This document shows positions 26,230 through 35,446 of a stretch of DNA of 64,000 bases, piece by piece. The stretch covers positions 439,674 to 503,673 of the forward strand of contig NZ_HE610717.1 in assembly GCF_000321025.1 (NCBI RefSeq), read 5' to 3'. The position numbers and the translations under genes are program-made. How positions within the stretch are numbered: the first letter of the stretch is position 1; each line of letters starts with the position of its first letter. The DNA comes from Peptoniphilus senegalensis JC140 (GTDB lineage: Bacteria; Bacillota; Clostridia; Tissierellales; Peptoniphilaceae). Below the pieces are notes generated by a model. That model made no database searches. It saw only the letters and a program-made list of their open reading frames with translations, and was not told where the DNA came from.

Positions 26230-26971
26230 TTACTTTTGAGCTTTGATGATAAAGGTCGGCATCGTGCGATACCTGCGTGCCATAAAAGGATTCCAATACT
26301 TTTCCTGTAACAGTGTCTCTGTTTCAATGTTCTTAAAACCTGTTTCTCTGCATGTTTCCAAATCCCATTCCGGGCGTTTTATATAACTTAAAGGGAGTTT
26401 TTTCAATTCGTCCATCATATCTGTATCATGATAATAATCCTGAAATTTGCCGTAGCGTTTTGTTAAAATGTTTTCATCTGACTGAAAGAGCTTTGCCTGT
26501 TCCTCTCCCCAAAAAGGGAAAAGCCAATTTGCATCTAAATTCAGCATACAACCGCCGGATTTCAAAATTCTGTACCACTGCGCATAAACTTTTTTCGGAT
26601 TATTAAATAGCCAAAAGGCATGTCTTGAGACCACTGCATTAAAGGTATTATCGGGAAAATCCACTAACTCTGTGTCTTTAAGCATAAAAGTGATTTTATT
26701 TGAAAATCCTAACTCCTCAGATATTTTTTCAGCTTCCTTGAGCATTGCGACATTATTGTCTATTGCAATGACATCACACCCAATTTGTGCAAGAAGCAGT
26801 GAAATAAACCCGGTTCCACATCCGACATCTAAAATTTTGTTTTTTTTGACAATCTCCAAGACACCGTTCTAACAAACCTCTCCATTCCAGACCTCTTTCT
26901 TCTATTTCTTGAAGAAGAAACATTTTCATTTTTCCGGCATCCCCGGACCATTTTTCCTCAGCCCTATTCAT
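26230..26971 (-). pseudogene. SAM-dependent methyltransferase with a one-base frameshift
   Basis: The N-terminal frame starts MNRAEEKWSGDAGKMK with ATG one base after the ATC-hydrolase stop. At a run of eight A (plus-strand T, 26840-26847) it slips, and the downstream frame holds KILDVGCGTGFISLLL, the SAM-binding motif I, then NTFNAVVSRHAFW and LKSGGCMLNLDANW. With seven A the protein would be about 246 residues, a normal class I methyltransferase. It could be a sequencing artefact, a mutation or slippage-controlled expression. Confidence 0.8.
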
Positions 26972-27556
26972 TTAACTTTCCCCTTTCCTATTTATGAAGC
27001 AAAAGTCGCATTTTTCACCGTTCATTCCCAGTGTCTGACTTCTTTCAAATACAAATCCCTTTATATTTCCGAATACGATATGATCACACAGACAGAATAT
27101 CTCACAAAGCTCTGGGCATTCAAAAAAATTGCAGGTATCCGCCCAAAGGCACTTGAGCACATCGACACGGTAGTATTCCCCGTCATCCGACAGGATTCTG
27201 CTTTTCCATATTTCATCGCCCGACATCCCTTTTTTCATAAACAAACGAAATATCCTGAAAAACCCGGGGATATGGAAAAATGTTTTCAAAAGCTTATGTG
27301 CCTTTTGGGCAACATAAAATGAATACTCCTTTACCAATTCTTTTGCCTCATTTTTTGAAAGCCCTTTATCTATGAAACATCGGTATAGGGCTATATTTGA
27401 AATAATGCTTCTTTTTTGCCTTTTTTTCTGTTTTTCCGTCCATGATCCTTGATTGATTTCTTTGATGAGCTGCTTCATTTTTGTTTTATGTTCCGCATCT
27501 ATTTTTTTTAATATCTGTGCATTTAACTTTCCGAAGTAAAATTTTTTGTATGTCAT
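26972..27556 (-). CDS. ATC-hydrolase-like protein (L-2-amino-thiazoline-4-carboxylate hydrolase family)
   Basis: Start at the ATG overlapping the ABC stop, with AGGAGG inside the ABC gene; 194 residues. The helical N-terminus is followed by the Cys-rich signature TCNFFECPELCEIFCLCDHI, FERSQTLGMNGEKCDFCF near the end. This pattern fits the ATC hydrolase family, known from Pseudomonas for opening a thiazoline ring to release a cysteine derivative. Actual substrate here is unknown. Placement beside YbtPQ-like transporters suggests action on the imported compound. Confidence 0.78.
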   Translation of the reverse strand: MTYKKFYFGKLNAQILKKIDAEHKTKMKQLIKEINQGSWTEKQKKRQKRSIISNIALYRCFIDKGLSKNEAKELVKEYSFYVAQKAHKLLKTFFHIPGFFRIFRLFMKKGMSGDEIWKSRILSDDGEYYRVDVLKCLWADTCNFFECPELCEIFCLCDHIVFGNIKGFVFERSQTLGMNGEKCDFCFINRKGES

Positions 27557-29307
27557 TCCAGACCTCCTAATTTCCATCCAATTGCATTTCCCCGAATTTC
27601 AACAAATCGTCGATAAAGTCCTTCCTGCTGTATCAGCTCCTGATGTTTTCCTCTTTGCACAATTCGTCCATTTTCAAGAACAAGAATTTGATCTGCTTCT
27701 CGAACTGTATTCAACCTGTGAGCAATCATCAGAAGCGTTTTATTTTTTGTCAGCTCTGAAATAGCCTGCTGCAATTCCCGTTCGTTTTCAGGATCGACAC
27801 TTGCCGTAGCCTCATCTAAAATGACAACAGGTGCATCTTTCAAAATCGCTCGTGCGATAGAGATTCGCTGCTTCTCACCGCCGGAAAGGGTTGCACCTCC
27901 TTCTCCAATCTTTGTTTGGTATCCATCCGGAAGTGCGGATATGAAATCATGGCAGCATGCTTTCTTTGCCGCTGTAATCATTTCTTCTTTTGTTGCCTGC
28001 GGTTTTCCAAAAAGAATGTTATTTTCAATGGTATCTTCAAAAAGGTAAACTCTTTGAAACACGATGGAAAAATTTTTAAGAAGGCTGTCGCAGGTATAGT
28101 CTTTGACATTAACGCCGCCTAAAAGAATTTCTCCGTCTTTTACATCCCAAAACCGTGCAATTAAACTGCAAAGGGTCGTCTTTCCTGAGCCTGATGGTCC
28201 TACAATGGCACAGCTCGTACCTTGAGGAACAGAAAAGCTTACATCGTGCAGAATTTCCTTTTCCTCATATGCAAAGGAAATGTTTGAAACGGTTATGTCG
28301 TATGCTTTCGGGATAAGGTCTGTTCCCTTTTCATCAAGAAGGGGAATATTGGATATTGTTTCCAATCTGTCTAAAGAAGCATCCACAACTCTTGCAACGG
28401 CAGCCGTACTTCCTGCAAGCTCCACAGTCGTATAAATCATAAAGCTTGCGACAATAAGGAGCAGGCACTTTTCAGGAGTTATTTCTCCGTTCATAAGCAG
28501 GTATGGTGCAACAACAAGGATTGCGAATCTGGCAAATTTGAATATCATTTGAAAGACGGCAGCTAAGCCGGAGAAAACTTTTTCTAAAGCGATGTTTGCC
28601 TCTGCGCTTTCATTGATTGCAGCGTCTACGGATTTGTCCGAACGGTCGGCAAGTCCGAATGCCTTTATCACGGACATCCCCTGTATATATTCTAAAATGC
28701 CTGTAACAAGTCCGGCCTGTGCAGCTTGCCTGCGCGGAGAATATTTCATACCAGCTTTTTGTGTTTTTGCGTACACACAAAGGGAAAGAAAAAGCCCTAT
28801 GAACATCAAAACTCCAATTTTCCATTCATAAAACAAAAGCCATATCCCTATCACTGCGGCGTGGATAAATCCTCCGGCTACCGCTTCCATGACGGTAACT
28901 GCATTGGTTTCCAGATCTCCAAGTGTTGTAGTAACTGCCGCTGTAATATCTCCAAGGCGATGCTCATTAAAATATCCCATAGGTACGCGTTTTAATTTTT
29001 CGCCAAGCTCCATGCGCCATTTGGAACACATGGAAAAGCTTCCAAGGGTTCTTTTTACAGCGGAAAGATTCGTAAATAGAATGCGTCCTGAAATACTTAA
29101 AAGCATAATCCCCAAGGCTGCCCATATTGTTTTAATCGACATGAAGCCACTTGAAAGTGATAATAGTATTCCGTTCAAAACTGCAAGCACAGCCATAATG
29201 GGAAGCATCTCAAACACGGAATTGCACATATGAAAAATAAACGATAAAATCAATCTTTTTCTTTCCATTCCGGAAAAATCCAAAAGTCGTCTGAACATCT
29301 GAATCAT
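27553..29307 (-). CDS. ABC transporter half (YbtPQ-like), second of the ICE B pair
   Basis: The product is 584 residues: six membrane helices, Walker A GPSGSGKTT, signature LSGGEKQR, Walker B VVILDEA, H-loop IAHR. ATG overlaps the stop of its partner by four bases. Together they form one heterodimeric transporter of the exporter fold. In Yersinia, YbtP and YbtQ of this fold import ferric yersiniabactin. Confidence 0.87.
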   Translation of the reverse strand: MIQMFRRLLDFSGMERKRLILSFIFHMCNSVFEMLPIMAVLAVLNGILLSLSSGFMSIKTIWAALGIMLLSISGRILFTNLSAVKRTLGSFSMCSKWRMELGEKLKRVPMGYFNEHRLGDITAAVTTTLGDLETNAVTVMEAVAGGFIHAAVIGIWLLFYEWKIGVLMFIGLFLSLCVYAKTQKAGMKYSPRRQAAQAGLVTGILEYIQGMSVIKAFGLADRSDKSVDAAINESAEANIALEKVFSGLAAVFQMIFKFARFAILVVAPYLLMNGEITPEKCLLLIVASFMIYTTVELAGSTAAVARVVDASLDRLETISNIPLLDEKGTDLIPKAYDITVSNISFAYEEKEILHDVSFSVPQGTSCAIVGPSGSGKTTLCSLIARFWDVKDGEILLGGVNVKDYTCDSLLKNFSIVFQRVYLFEDTIENNILFGKPQATKEEMITAAKKACCHDFISALPDGYQTKIGEGGATLSGGEKQRISIARAILKDAPVVILDEATASVDPENERELQQAISELTKNKTLLMIAHRLNTVREADQILVLENGRIVQRGKHQELIQQEGLYRRFVEIRGNAIGWKLGGLE

Positions 29308-31058
29308 GCTGATACCTCCTTCATATCAAGCGTGCTGATATGTGCATTCCAAAGTTCTCTGTAAAGAACACAATTTTGGGTAAGCTCCTCATGTTTTCCT
29401 TCCGCTTCTATATTTCCTGCATTCATGACGATAATCTTATCGGCTGATGTGATAGTAGATAATCGATGTGCAATGACAATCAGCGTTTTTCCCGCTACAA
29501 GCTCGCTGATGGAGTGCTGAATTATCGACTCATTTTCAGGGTCTGTAAAGGCGGTAGCTTCATCTAAAATAACTACGGGGCTGTCTTTTAATATGGCTCT
29601 TGCAATGGCAATGCGCTGCTTTTCTCCGCCGGAAAGATTGCTTCCGCTGTCTCCGACAACGGTATCGTAGCCATTGGGAAGTGATGTAATAAAATCATGG
29701 CATGCCGCTTTTTTTGCTGCATTTTCGATTTCGCTGTTTGTAGCATCCGGCTTACCGATTCGTATATTTTCTCGTATAGAAAGATGAAACAAATAATTAT
29801 CCTGTGAAACATACGCAATATGTTCCATTATCTGCGAAAGCGGTATGTTCTGCACATCGACACCGCCTATTTTCACGGTTCCGCTTCCCGCATTCCAAAA
29901 AGACGCAATGAGTCTGGCGACAGTGGATTTGCCCGATCCCGACGGTCCGACCAAAGCCGTCATTTCATTTTCATTCGCTTCAAAGGAAATGCTGTGTAAA
30001 ACCTCTGTATCCTTGTAAGAGAAAGAGACGTTGGAAAATTCTATTTTTTCTCCTTTAAGCTGTACTCGTTTTTCCGGGCGTTCCATTTCTTCCGTATCCA
30101 AAAGGCTTCCGATTTCTTTTACGGTGGCATCTACCATAGCAAGGCTGTCTGTATATCGCAATGCCTGAATAAGCGGAGCAATCAAGCCCAATGATAAAAT
30201 AATGCAGGATATAAAACTGCCTGCGCTTATGCTTCCGCCTATATAAAACAAACTTCCGACAGGAAGAACTCCGATTAGACTTGAGGGTGCTATTGCAATA
30301 CCTGCCGCATAGTACGGATTCGTCTTTTTGAACCATTCCGATTTAGAATTTTCATTCTCCTTTACCGCCTCTGCATATTTGCGATAAGAATCGCTACTTT
30401 GATTAAAAGCCTTAACCACTTCGATTCCGCCTATATATTCAACCGTAGCGGCATCCATAGCTTTTGCGGCTTTAATAACTCTGTCATAACGCTTCTCATA
30501 ATCTTTCATCATTCCCATATAACAGAGCATCCCGACAGGAAAGGTTGCAAGAGCAATAAGTGCCAGCCTCCAATCAAGGAACATGAAATAAATCAACATT
30601 AAGACAGGAATCATAATATTTGCTGTTAATTCCGGTATCATGTGAGCAAGGGGTAACTCCAGTTTTTCAACCGTATCTACAAGCATCGTTTTGAATTTTC
30701 CTGACGGGGTATCCAAGACAAATCCCATGGGCACTCGTGACAACTTTTTCGTAAGTGCAGTACGAATATTTTTTAGTATAGTAAATGCGGCTTTGTGAGA
30801 CCGCACCGTAGATACAGTTGATAGACCAAGCTGCAAAAGGTACCCCAAAAGAGCAATTACTGCCATCGGCATGATTGATTTCAAGCTGTAATCGCCGGCG
30901 CATATTTGAATAATAATGCGTGAAACTGCAATATACGGGACGATTCCAAACCCTGCACCAAGAACGGCAAAAACAACCGAACTTAAAAGCAAGCCTTTAC
31001 ATGATCCGGCAAACTCAAATAAGCGATGCAATGTGTTTTTGTTCTTCTTATTCTTCAT
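29304..31058 (-). CDS. ABC transporter half (YbtPQ-like), first of the ICE B pair
   Basis: The product is 584 residues: N-terminal basic segment MKNKKNKNTLHRLF, six membrane helices, DTVEKLELPLAHMIPE (the same motif as in the protein at 13163), Walker A GPSGSGKST, LSGGEKQR, VVILDEA and IAHR. Its start lies inside the EcfA gene (11-base overlap). Confidence 0.87.
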   Translation of the reverse strand: MKNKKNKNTLHRLFEFAGSCKGLLLSSVVFAVLGAGFGIVPYIAVSRIIIQICAGDYSLKSIMPMAVIALLGYLLQLGLSTVSTVRSHKAAFTILKNIRTALTKKLSRVPMGFVLDTPSGKFKTMLVDTVEKLELPLAHMIPELTANIMIPVLMLIYFMFLDWRLALIALATFPVGMLCYMGMMKDYEKRYDRVIKAAKAMDAATVEYIGGIEVVKAFNQSSDSYRKYAEAVKENENSKSEWFKKTNPYYAAGIAIAPSSLIGVLPVGSLFYIGGSISAGSFISCIILSLGLIAPLIQALRYTDSLAMVDATVKEIGSLLDTEEMERPEKRVQLKGEKIEFSNVSFSYKDTEVLHSISFEANENEMTALVGPSGSGKSTVARLIASFWNAGSGTVKIGGVDVQNIPLSQIMEHIAYVSQDNYLFHLSIRENIRIGKPDATNSEIENAAKKAACHDFITSLPNGYDTVVGDSGSNLSGGEKQRIAIARAILKDSPVVILDEATAFTDPENESIIQHSISELVAGKTLIVIAHRLSTITSADKIIVMNAGNIEAEGKHEELTQNCVLYRELWNAHISTLDMKEVSA

Positions 31059-32517
31059 TTCGATCTCCTTCTGCTAAAATATATTTTTCGATATTTTTCT
31101 TTTCTTCACCTCTCAAATCGGCAATTATTTTACCGCCTGACAAAAGCAAAACTCTGGAACATATTGTTTTTATAAATTCAATGTCGTGTGTAATAATGAG
31201 CAGGATTTTTTCCTGTTCAGAAAGTCTCTCTACCATCGTTCCTACTTCCCGCATGCTTTTTAAGTCAAGCCCACTGGTCGGTTCATCGAAAATAAGAATT
31301 TCTTTATCACAAAGCAAGCTGATTGCCACTGCCAACCTCTGTTTTTGTCCTCCTGAAAGTGAAAGGGGATGTCTGTTTTTTAATTCGGAAAGAGATAAGG
31401 CCGATAAAGTTTCGTCAATAACAGACTCATCTGTTGTTTTTGTTCCGAGTGTGCATTCTGTTTCCACACAATCCGTAAAAAGTTGATGTCCGACATCCTG
31501 CATCACCATGTAAGATTTTTTAATACGCGCTTTTGCAGACAAACTCCTGCCGTCTACAAAAATATTTCCCGATTTTTGTTTTATCAGTCCGCATATCGTG
31601 CGTGCCAGTGTCGTTTTTCCTGTTCCGTTTGCGCCGGTAATTGCGACGATCTCTCCACCATTTGCGGTAAAAGAGATGTTTTGCAAGATAATCTTTTCAC
31701 CATATTTGACATGAATATCTTTCAGCTCTAAGGTGTGTTGGGAAAATTTTTTATCATTGGTATTTGTTTTGATTTCAGAAAGATTTCGACACCTGAGCCC
31801 CATATTTTGTATTTGTTCAAGCGGGAGCTCGCAAAAATCCTGTATACTCATATCCTTAAAAATCTGACCCTCCTGCATTAAGATGACCCTGTCTGCAACA
31901 TCTGTTAAATACCACAAGCGATGTTCTGCAATGATAATCGTTTTCCCTTGTTGTTTTATTTTTTCTATCAGTTTTTTCAGTTCAAGCACGGAATGAAAAT
32001 CCAGATTTGAGGACGGTTCATCCAATACAAAAATATCCGGATTCGTGGCATACACAGACGCAAATGCAATTTTTTGTTTTTCCCCTCCGGAAAGTTCAAA
32101 AATGCTGCATCCTTTTAATTTTTCTATATGCAAATCTTTAGTAATCCTTTCAAGCTGCTGTTTTAATTCTTTCGTCTCAAGCATTCTGTTTTCCAGTCCG
32201 AAAACAATTTCACTATCTGTATCTGTGTTGAAAAATTGTGTTCTCGGATTTTGAAAAACCGTGCCGACACTATCGGAAAGAGTTGAAATTTCGGTCTCGG
32301 CAACATTCATTCCTTTTACAGTTACTTTGCCTGAAAGTTTTCCTTCAAAAAAATGAGGAATCAGCCCGTTTACCAATCTGGTAAGAGTCGTTTTTCCGCA
32401 TCCTGATGCACCGCACAAGAGAACACATTGTCCTTTTGGAATATTTAAGTGTAATTCCCGTAAAGAAGCTTTTTCCATATCCTTGTAGGAAAAAGAAAGT
32501 TTTATAAATTCAATCAA
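31048..32517 (-). CDS. ECF transporter ATPase, two ATPase domains fused (first set)
   Basis: The product is 489 residues. Domain 1 has CGASGCGKTT, LSGGEKQK and IFVLDEPSSNLD. Domain 2 has TGANGTGKTT, LSGGQKQR and ILIFDEPTSGLD. FQNPRTQFF and MQDVGHQLF are ECF-type Q-loops. It is a clear paralogue of the protein at 23519, and overlaps both neighbours. Confidence 0.9.
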   Translation of the reverse strand: MIEFIKLSFSYKDMEKASLRELHLNIPKGQCVLLCGASGCGKTTLTRLVNGLIPHFFEGKLSGKVTVKGMNVAETEISTLSDSVGTVFQNPRTQFFNTDTDSEIVFGLENRMLETKELKQQLERITKDLHIEKLKGCSIFELSGGEKQKIAFASVYATNPDIFVLDEPSSNLDFHSVLELKKLIEKIKQQGKTIIIAEHRLWYLTDVADRVILMQEGQIFKDMSIQDFCELPLEQIQNMGLRCRNLSEIKTNTNDKKFSQHTLELKDIHVKYGEKIILQNISFTANGGEIVAITGANGTGKTTLARTICGLIKQKSGNIFVDGRSLSAKARIKKSYMVMQDVGHQLFTDCVETECTLGTKTTDESVIDETLSALSLSELKNRHPLSLSGGQKQRLAVAISLLCDKEILIFDEPTSGLDLKSMREVGTMVERLSEQEKILLIITHDIEFIKTICSRVLLLSGGKIIADLRGEEKKNIEKYILAEGDRNEE

Positions 32518-33218
32518 GGGAATACACCTCCTCGTAAAAAATCAAAAAATATCATGCAAATAATCCCTATATAGATTGTTACAATCAGAGCATCATGGAT
32601 TGAAAAACAAACTTTTTCCATACAGCTGCGCCTTCCGACATGATCTATTCCTCTTGTAATTGCGGCTTGTGTGATTTCATCAGAGATTTTAGAAGCAGAT
32701 ACCAGCATCGGTACATATACATACTCCATTATTTTGACCGGATGGCGTAAAAATCCTGTAAAAGAAGCGGTTATCCCTCGAAGAGCCATGGCGTCCTTAA
32801 TATAGTTCCATTCCTCAGCCATTGTCGGAAAGTATCGCAATGTAACAGAAAGTGCAATAGTGAAACCTTTAGGCAAATGCAATCGACTGAATGCAGCTAA
32901 AAAAGCACTGACCTTTGTAGTTTGTATTAAAAATGTGCCGAGCATAAAACAAGGAATAAGTTTTCTTATATAGACATCAAACATATATATGATGCCTCCG
33001 ATCGTAACAGGTAATTTTGATATAACAAAAAGCTGTACCATCAATAACACAATAAAGAGAATTCCGTATTTTGAAGCAGTACGGAACTCTTTCGCCTGTA
33101 AGAGCAATAATATAGGGATTGCTGTAAAAAGGCATTCTATAACGATACTTTCATTCAGAAACACGGAAATACTTGTTATTGATAAAATCAGCAGCTTTGT
33201 TCTGGGATCTAAAGCCAT
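32514..33218 (-). CDS. ECF transporter T component (first set)
   Basis: The product is 234 residues, starting directly as the S gene stops. It begins MALDPRTKLLILS, as in many EcfT proteins, and has the coupling motifs MALRGIT and AAITRGIDH. It has about five membrane helices. It is paralogous to the protein at 24907. Confidence 0.9.
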   Translation of the reverse strand: MALDPRTKLLILSITSISVFLNESIVIECLFTAIPILLLLQAKEFRTASKYGILFIVLLMVQLFVISKLPVTIGGIIYMFDVYIRKLIPCFMLGTFLIQTTKVSAFLAAFSRLHLPKGFTIALSVTLRYFPTMAEEWNYIKDAMALRGITASFTGFLRHPVKIMEYVYVPMLVSASKISDEITQAAITRGIDHVGRRSCMEKVCFSIHDALIVTIYIGIICMIFFDFLRGGVFP

Positions 33219-33818
33219 TTATATAATCCCCACTTTTTCAAAATGTTTTTTCAATAATTTTTTACCTATAAGGCCTCCGATTATGGCACAAATAATTGTC
33301 CCCAAAATCATTAAGGGGATAACCCACCAATTTATTCTAATAGCATTGATGATTCCTTCAAAAGAAGAAACATCTCCTTTTCTACGCATGAATTCATCAA
33401 ACTGTGCAGGCATGATAGCCATGGGAATATAGGCTCCCATTGGAGACAGCGCAAACACGCAATAGGCAAGTAAATTTCTTCTGAATGATTTGAAATTTCC
33501 TGATTGGCAAATAAAGTCCGCAATAAATCCAAATACGATGAAAAATACCGACATCATCCAAAACATACCGGTAACAAATAACAAGATTCCGGCAAGTATA
33601 CCAAGTATGGAAAGTGATCCGCGCTTCGGTATTTTAGCGGTGTATAACATAAAAACACTGCCCGCAAATAAAGCTACTATCATCGGCATAAACGGAAAAG
33701 TGACAGGTGTCATCTGTGCGATACCGCCTATAACAAATGCAATAACAAAATAAATAAGTGAAAAAATGCCTATGGAAATATAATCTCTTGTTAGTAATAT
33801 ATTTTCTCTATTTTTCAT
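33219..33818 (-). CDS. MptD/Trep_Strep family ECF S component (first set)
   Basis: ATG at 33818 follows AAAGGA with 9 bases; 199 residues. It has six membrane helices with Gly-rich segments (GGIAQMTPVTFPFMPMIVALFAG) and ends IGGLIGKKLLKKHFEKVGII. It is the first structural gene of the cargo operon. The family is tied to ECF cassettes, often without a known ligand. Confidence 0.83.
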   Translation of the reverse strand: MKNRENILLTRDYISIGIFSLIYFVIAFVIGGIAQMTPVTFPFMPMIVALFAGSVFMLYTAKIPKRGSLSILGILAGILLFVTGMFWMMSVFFIVFGFIADFICQSGNFKSFRRNLLAYCVFALSPMGAYIPMAIMPAQFDEFMRRKGDVSSFEGIINAIRINWWVIPLMILGTIICAIIGGLIGKKLLKKHFEKVGII

Positions 33819-33883
33819 AATAATCATATCCTTTCTAAATATAGTTGTTAGCCTTTGCTAACCTTGCGTGAAAATTTTACGCT

Positions 33884-34498
33884 TTATTTAAACCTTAAAA
33901 GTCCATCCCATCCCGAATTAAAAAAAACTGCAAGCTCTTTAACATATTTAATGGCTTGTTCTCTTGTCATATCATGCACAATCGTTTCAAAAACAGCTGT
34001 AAAATATGCACTGGTAATCATGTGATGTAAATCATGACTGACGTTTCCTGCCATTTTGCCTTTTTCTTTAAGAATAGCGTAATATTTTTCCGTACGGGAT
34101 ACTTCCAATTCTACAAGTTCATGAATATAATCTTCGTATTTTGTGCCTTCAGAACAGCAAATTACAAGCTTGAATTCTTCAAAATAATCATAAATATAAT
34201 TCACAAAATGCAAAAGATATTTTGTAGACAGCTCTCTGCTTTCTAAAGTTTTATTTTCTGGAATTAAATCAAAATGTGTATCTTGTGCAGCTTTGAACTG
34301 TTCTATTAACCCATCAGCTACATCAGAAACAATAGCTTCAAATAAGGCCGCTTTATTAGGATAGTAACCATAAAAAGCACCTTTCGTAAATCCTGCTTCC
34401 TCGACAATTATTCTAAGTGAAGCATCCTTAAATCCTTTTTTTAAAAATTCTTTCTTGCCGACTGCCAATATTATCTTTTGAGTCTCAGAAATAGTCAT
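33884..34498 (-). CDS. TetR/AcrR family regulator of the cargo operon
   Basis: The product is 204 residues. The helix-turn-helix is at about 28-57 (ASLRIIVEEAGFTKGAFYGYYPNKAALF). A helical ligand domain follows. GGAGGTG precedes ATG. A strong promoter overlapped by three palindromes lies directly upstream, and the S-component gene follows 65 bases later, so it probably represses itself and the whole operon. Confidence 0.88.
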   Translation of the reverse strand: MTISETQKIILAVGKKEFLKKGFKDASLRIIVEEAGFTKGAFYGYYPNKAALFEAIVSDVADGLIEQFKAAQDTHFDLIPENKTLESRELSTKYLLHFVNYIYDYFEEFKLVICCSEGTKYEDYIHELVELEVSRTEKYYAILKEKGKMAGNVSHDLHHMITSAYFTAVFETIVHDMTREQAIKYVKELAVFFNSGWDGLLRFK

Positions 34499-34518
34499 TT
34501 AAACACCTCCATCAACAA

Positions 34519-34569
34519 TATACCATCGGTATATACCACCAGTATATACCATTGGTATATTGTTGTCAA
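34519..34569 (-). promoter_or_regulatory. Cargo-operon promoter overlapped by three tandem TetR-type palindromes
   Basis: TTGACA (34569-34564) and TATACT (34546-34541) are 17 bases apart on the minus strand. Over it lie TATACCATCGGTATA (34519-34533), TATACCACCAGTATA (34532-34546) and TATACCATTGGTATA (34545-34559), each shifted by 13 bases and sharing its last bases with the next. The middle one covers the -10 box. Confidence 0.82.
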
Positions 34570-34880
34570 TAGTTTTTTTACATTCATAATAATATTCACA
34601 TTTTTTCAATTTCCTGTTTGAAATTTACTCTAAAAATTAAATCATACGAGAACAAATTAAACTTATAATGCTAATGTTATCTTTAATCCAGAACTTTTTG
34701 AGCCTTAAAACAAAGAAATGTTTATTATGAATGTAAACTATTGCAAAATAATAAAGAATTACAAAAGTCCTTCGATTGGAATTATTCACCATATAAATCA
34801 ACAAATCTGCGTTCTTCTATGGAGAGAAATATTTTAAAATTAATACAAAACCTATGATATAAATACAGCTAAAGGAATTG
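34570..34880. other. AT-rich intergenic stretch with no gene
   Basis: This stretch separates the divergent cargo operon and mobilization genes. It is AT-rich with stops in all frames. A TATAAT (34889-34894) ends it and may serve mobC, but no convincing -35 box is seen. I see nothing else that I can support. Confidence 0.5.
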
Positions 34881-34923
34881 ATTTATGGTATAATACAAAT
34901 GTAATACTTAATAAAAGCTTAAC

Positions 34924-34979
34924 GCTTGCTACCCTAATCATTCTTTTGTAGCAAGCACAGTAAGTGTACGGACACTTAC
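34924..34979 (+). other. Candidate oriT of ICE B
   Basis: Two perfect inverted repeats follow each other: GCTTGCTAC...GTAGCAAGC (9 bp, 15-base loop) and GTAAGTGT-ACGG-ACACTTAC (8 bp, 4-base loop). They lie about 110 bases upstream of mobC and the relaxase gene, the usual place and shape of an oriT for this relaxase type. Confidence 0.65.
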
Positions 34980-34990
34980 GGAAAATTGAC

Positions 34991-35022
34991 GAAGCAGCCC
35001 TTGGGGATCTGCTTCTTTTTTT
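34991..35022 (+). terminator. Terminator/attenuator ahead of mobC
   Basis: GAAGCAG...CTGCTTC followed by seven T lies between the oriT and mobC on the plus strand. It would end transcripts crossing the oriT or attenuate mob expression. Confidence 0.7.
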
Positions 35023-35087
35023 ATCAATTTTTAGCTTGTTAGGGAGAACCCTAAGACCCCGAAATACATTCAAAGGAGGAACTAACT

Positions 35088-35444
35088 ATGGCAAATAGAA
35101 CAAGAAACGAAAGACTTGAAATTAAACTAACTGAAGAAGAAAAGGCTCTTTTTGAAGAGAAAAAAAGACTTGCGAAGTGTAGAAACATGAGCCATTTCAT
35201 CCGCAAATGCGTTTTGGAAAAGGAAATTTATCAAGTGGATTTAGAGCCTTTCAGAGATTTACAAGGCTTACTTTCTAATGCAACAAACAACATCAATCAG
35301 ATTGCAAAGCGAGTAAATTCGACAGGTGTAATCTACAAAGAGGACGTCAGTGATATAAAAAAAGAGATTGAACATTTCTCAAAAGAGCTGTGGCAAATTC
35401 ATTCACTACTTCTGAAAAGAACATCTGAAACGGAAGGTGAATAA
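35088..35444 (+). CDS. MobC-like relaxosome accessory protein
   Basis: The product is 118 residues. A ribbon-helix-helix N-terminus (RLEIKLTEEEKALFEEKKRLAKC and SHFIRKCVL) is followed by the MobC signature region DLQGLLSNATNNINQIAKRVNSTG. AAAGGAGG lies before ATG. It binds oriT and helps the relaxase nick. It is one of only two genes of ICE B placed on the plus strand, with the relaxase 2 bases after it. Confidence 0.88.
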   Translation: MANRTRNERLEIKLTEEEKALFEEKKRLAKCRNMSHFIRKCVLEKEIYQVDLEPFRDLQGLLSNATNNINQIAKRVNSTGVIYKEDVSDIKKEIEHFSKELWQIHSLLLKRTSETEGE

Positions 35445-35446
35445 TA

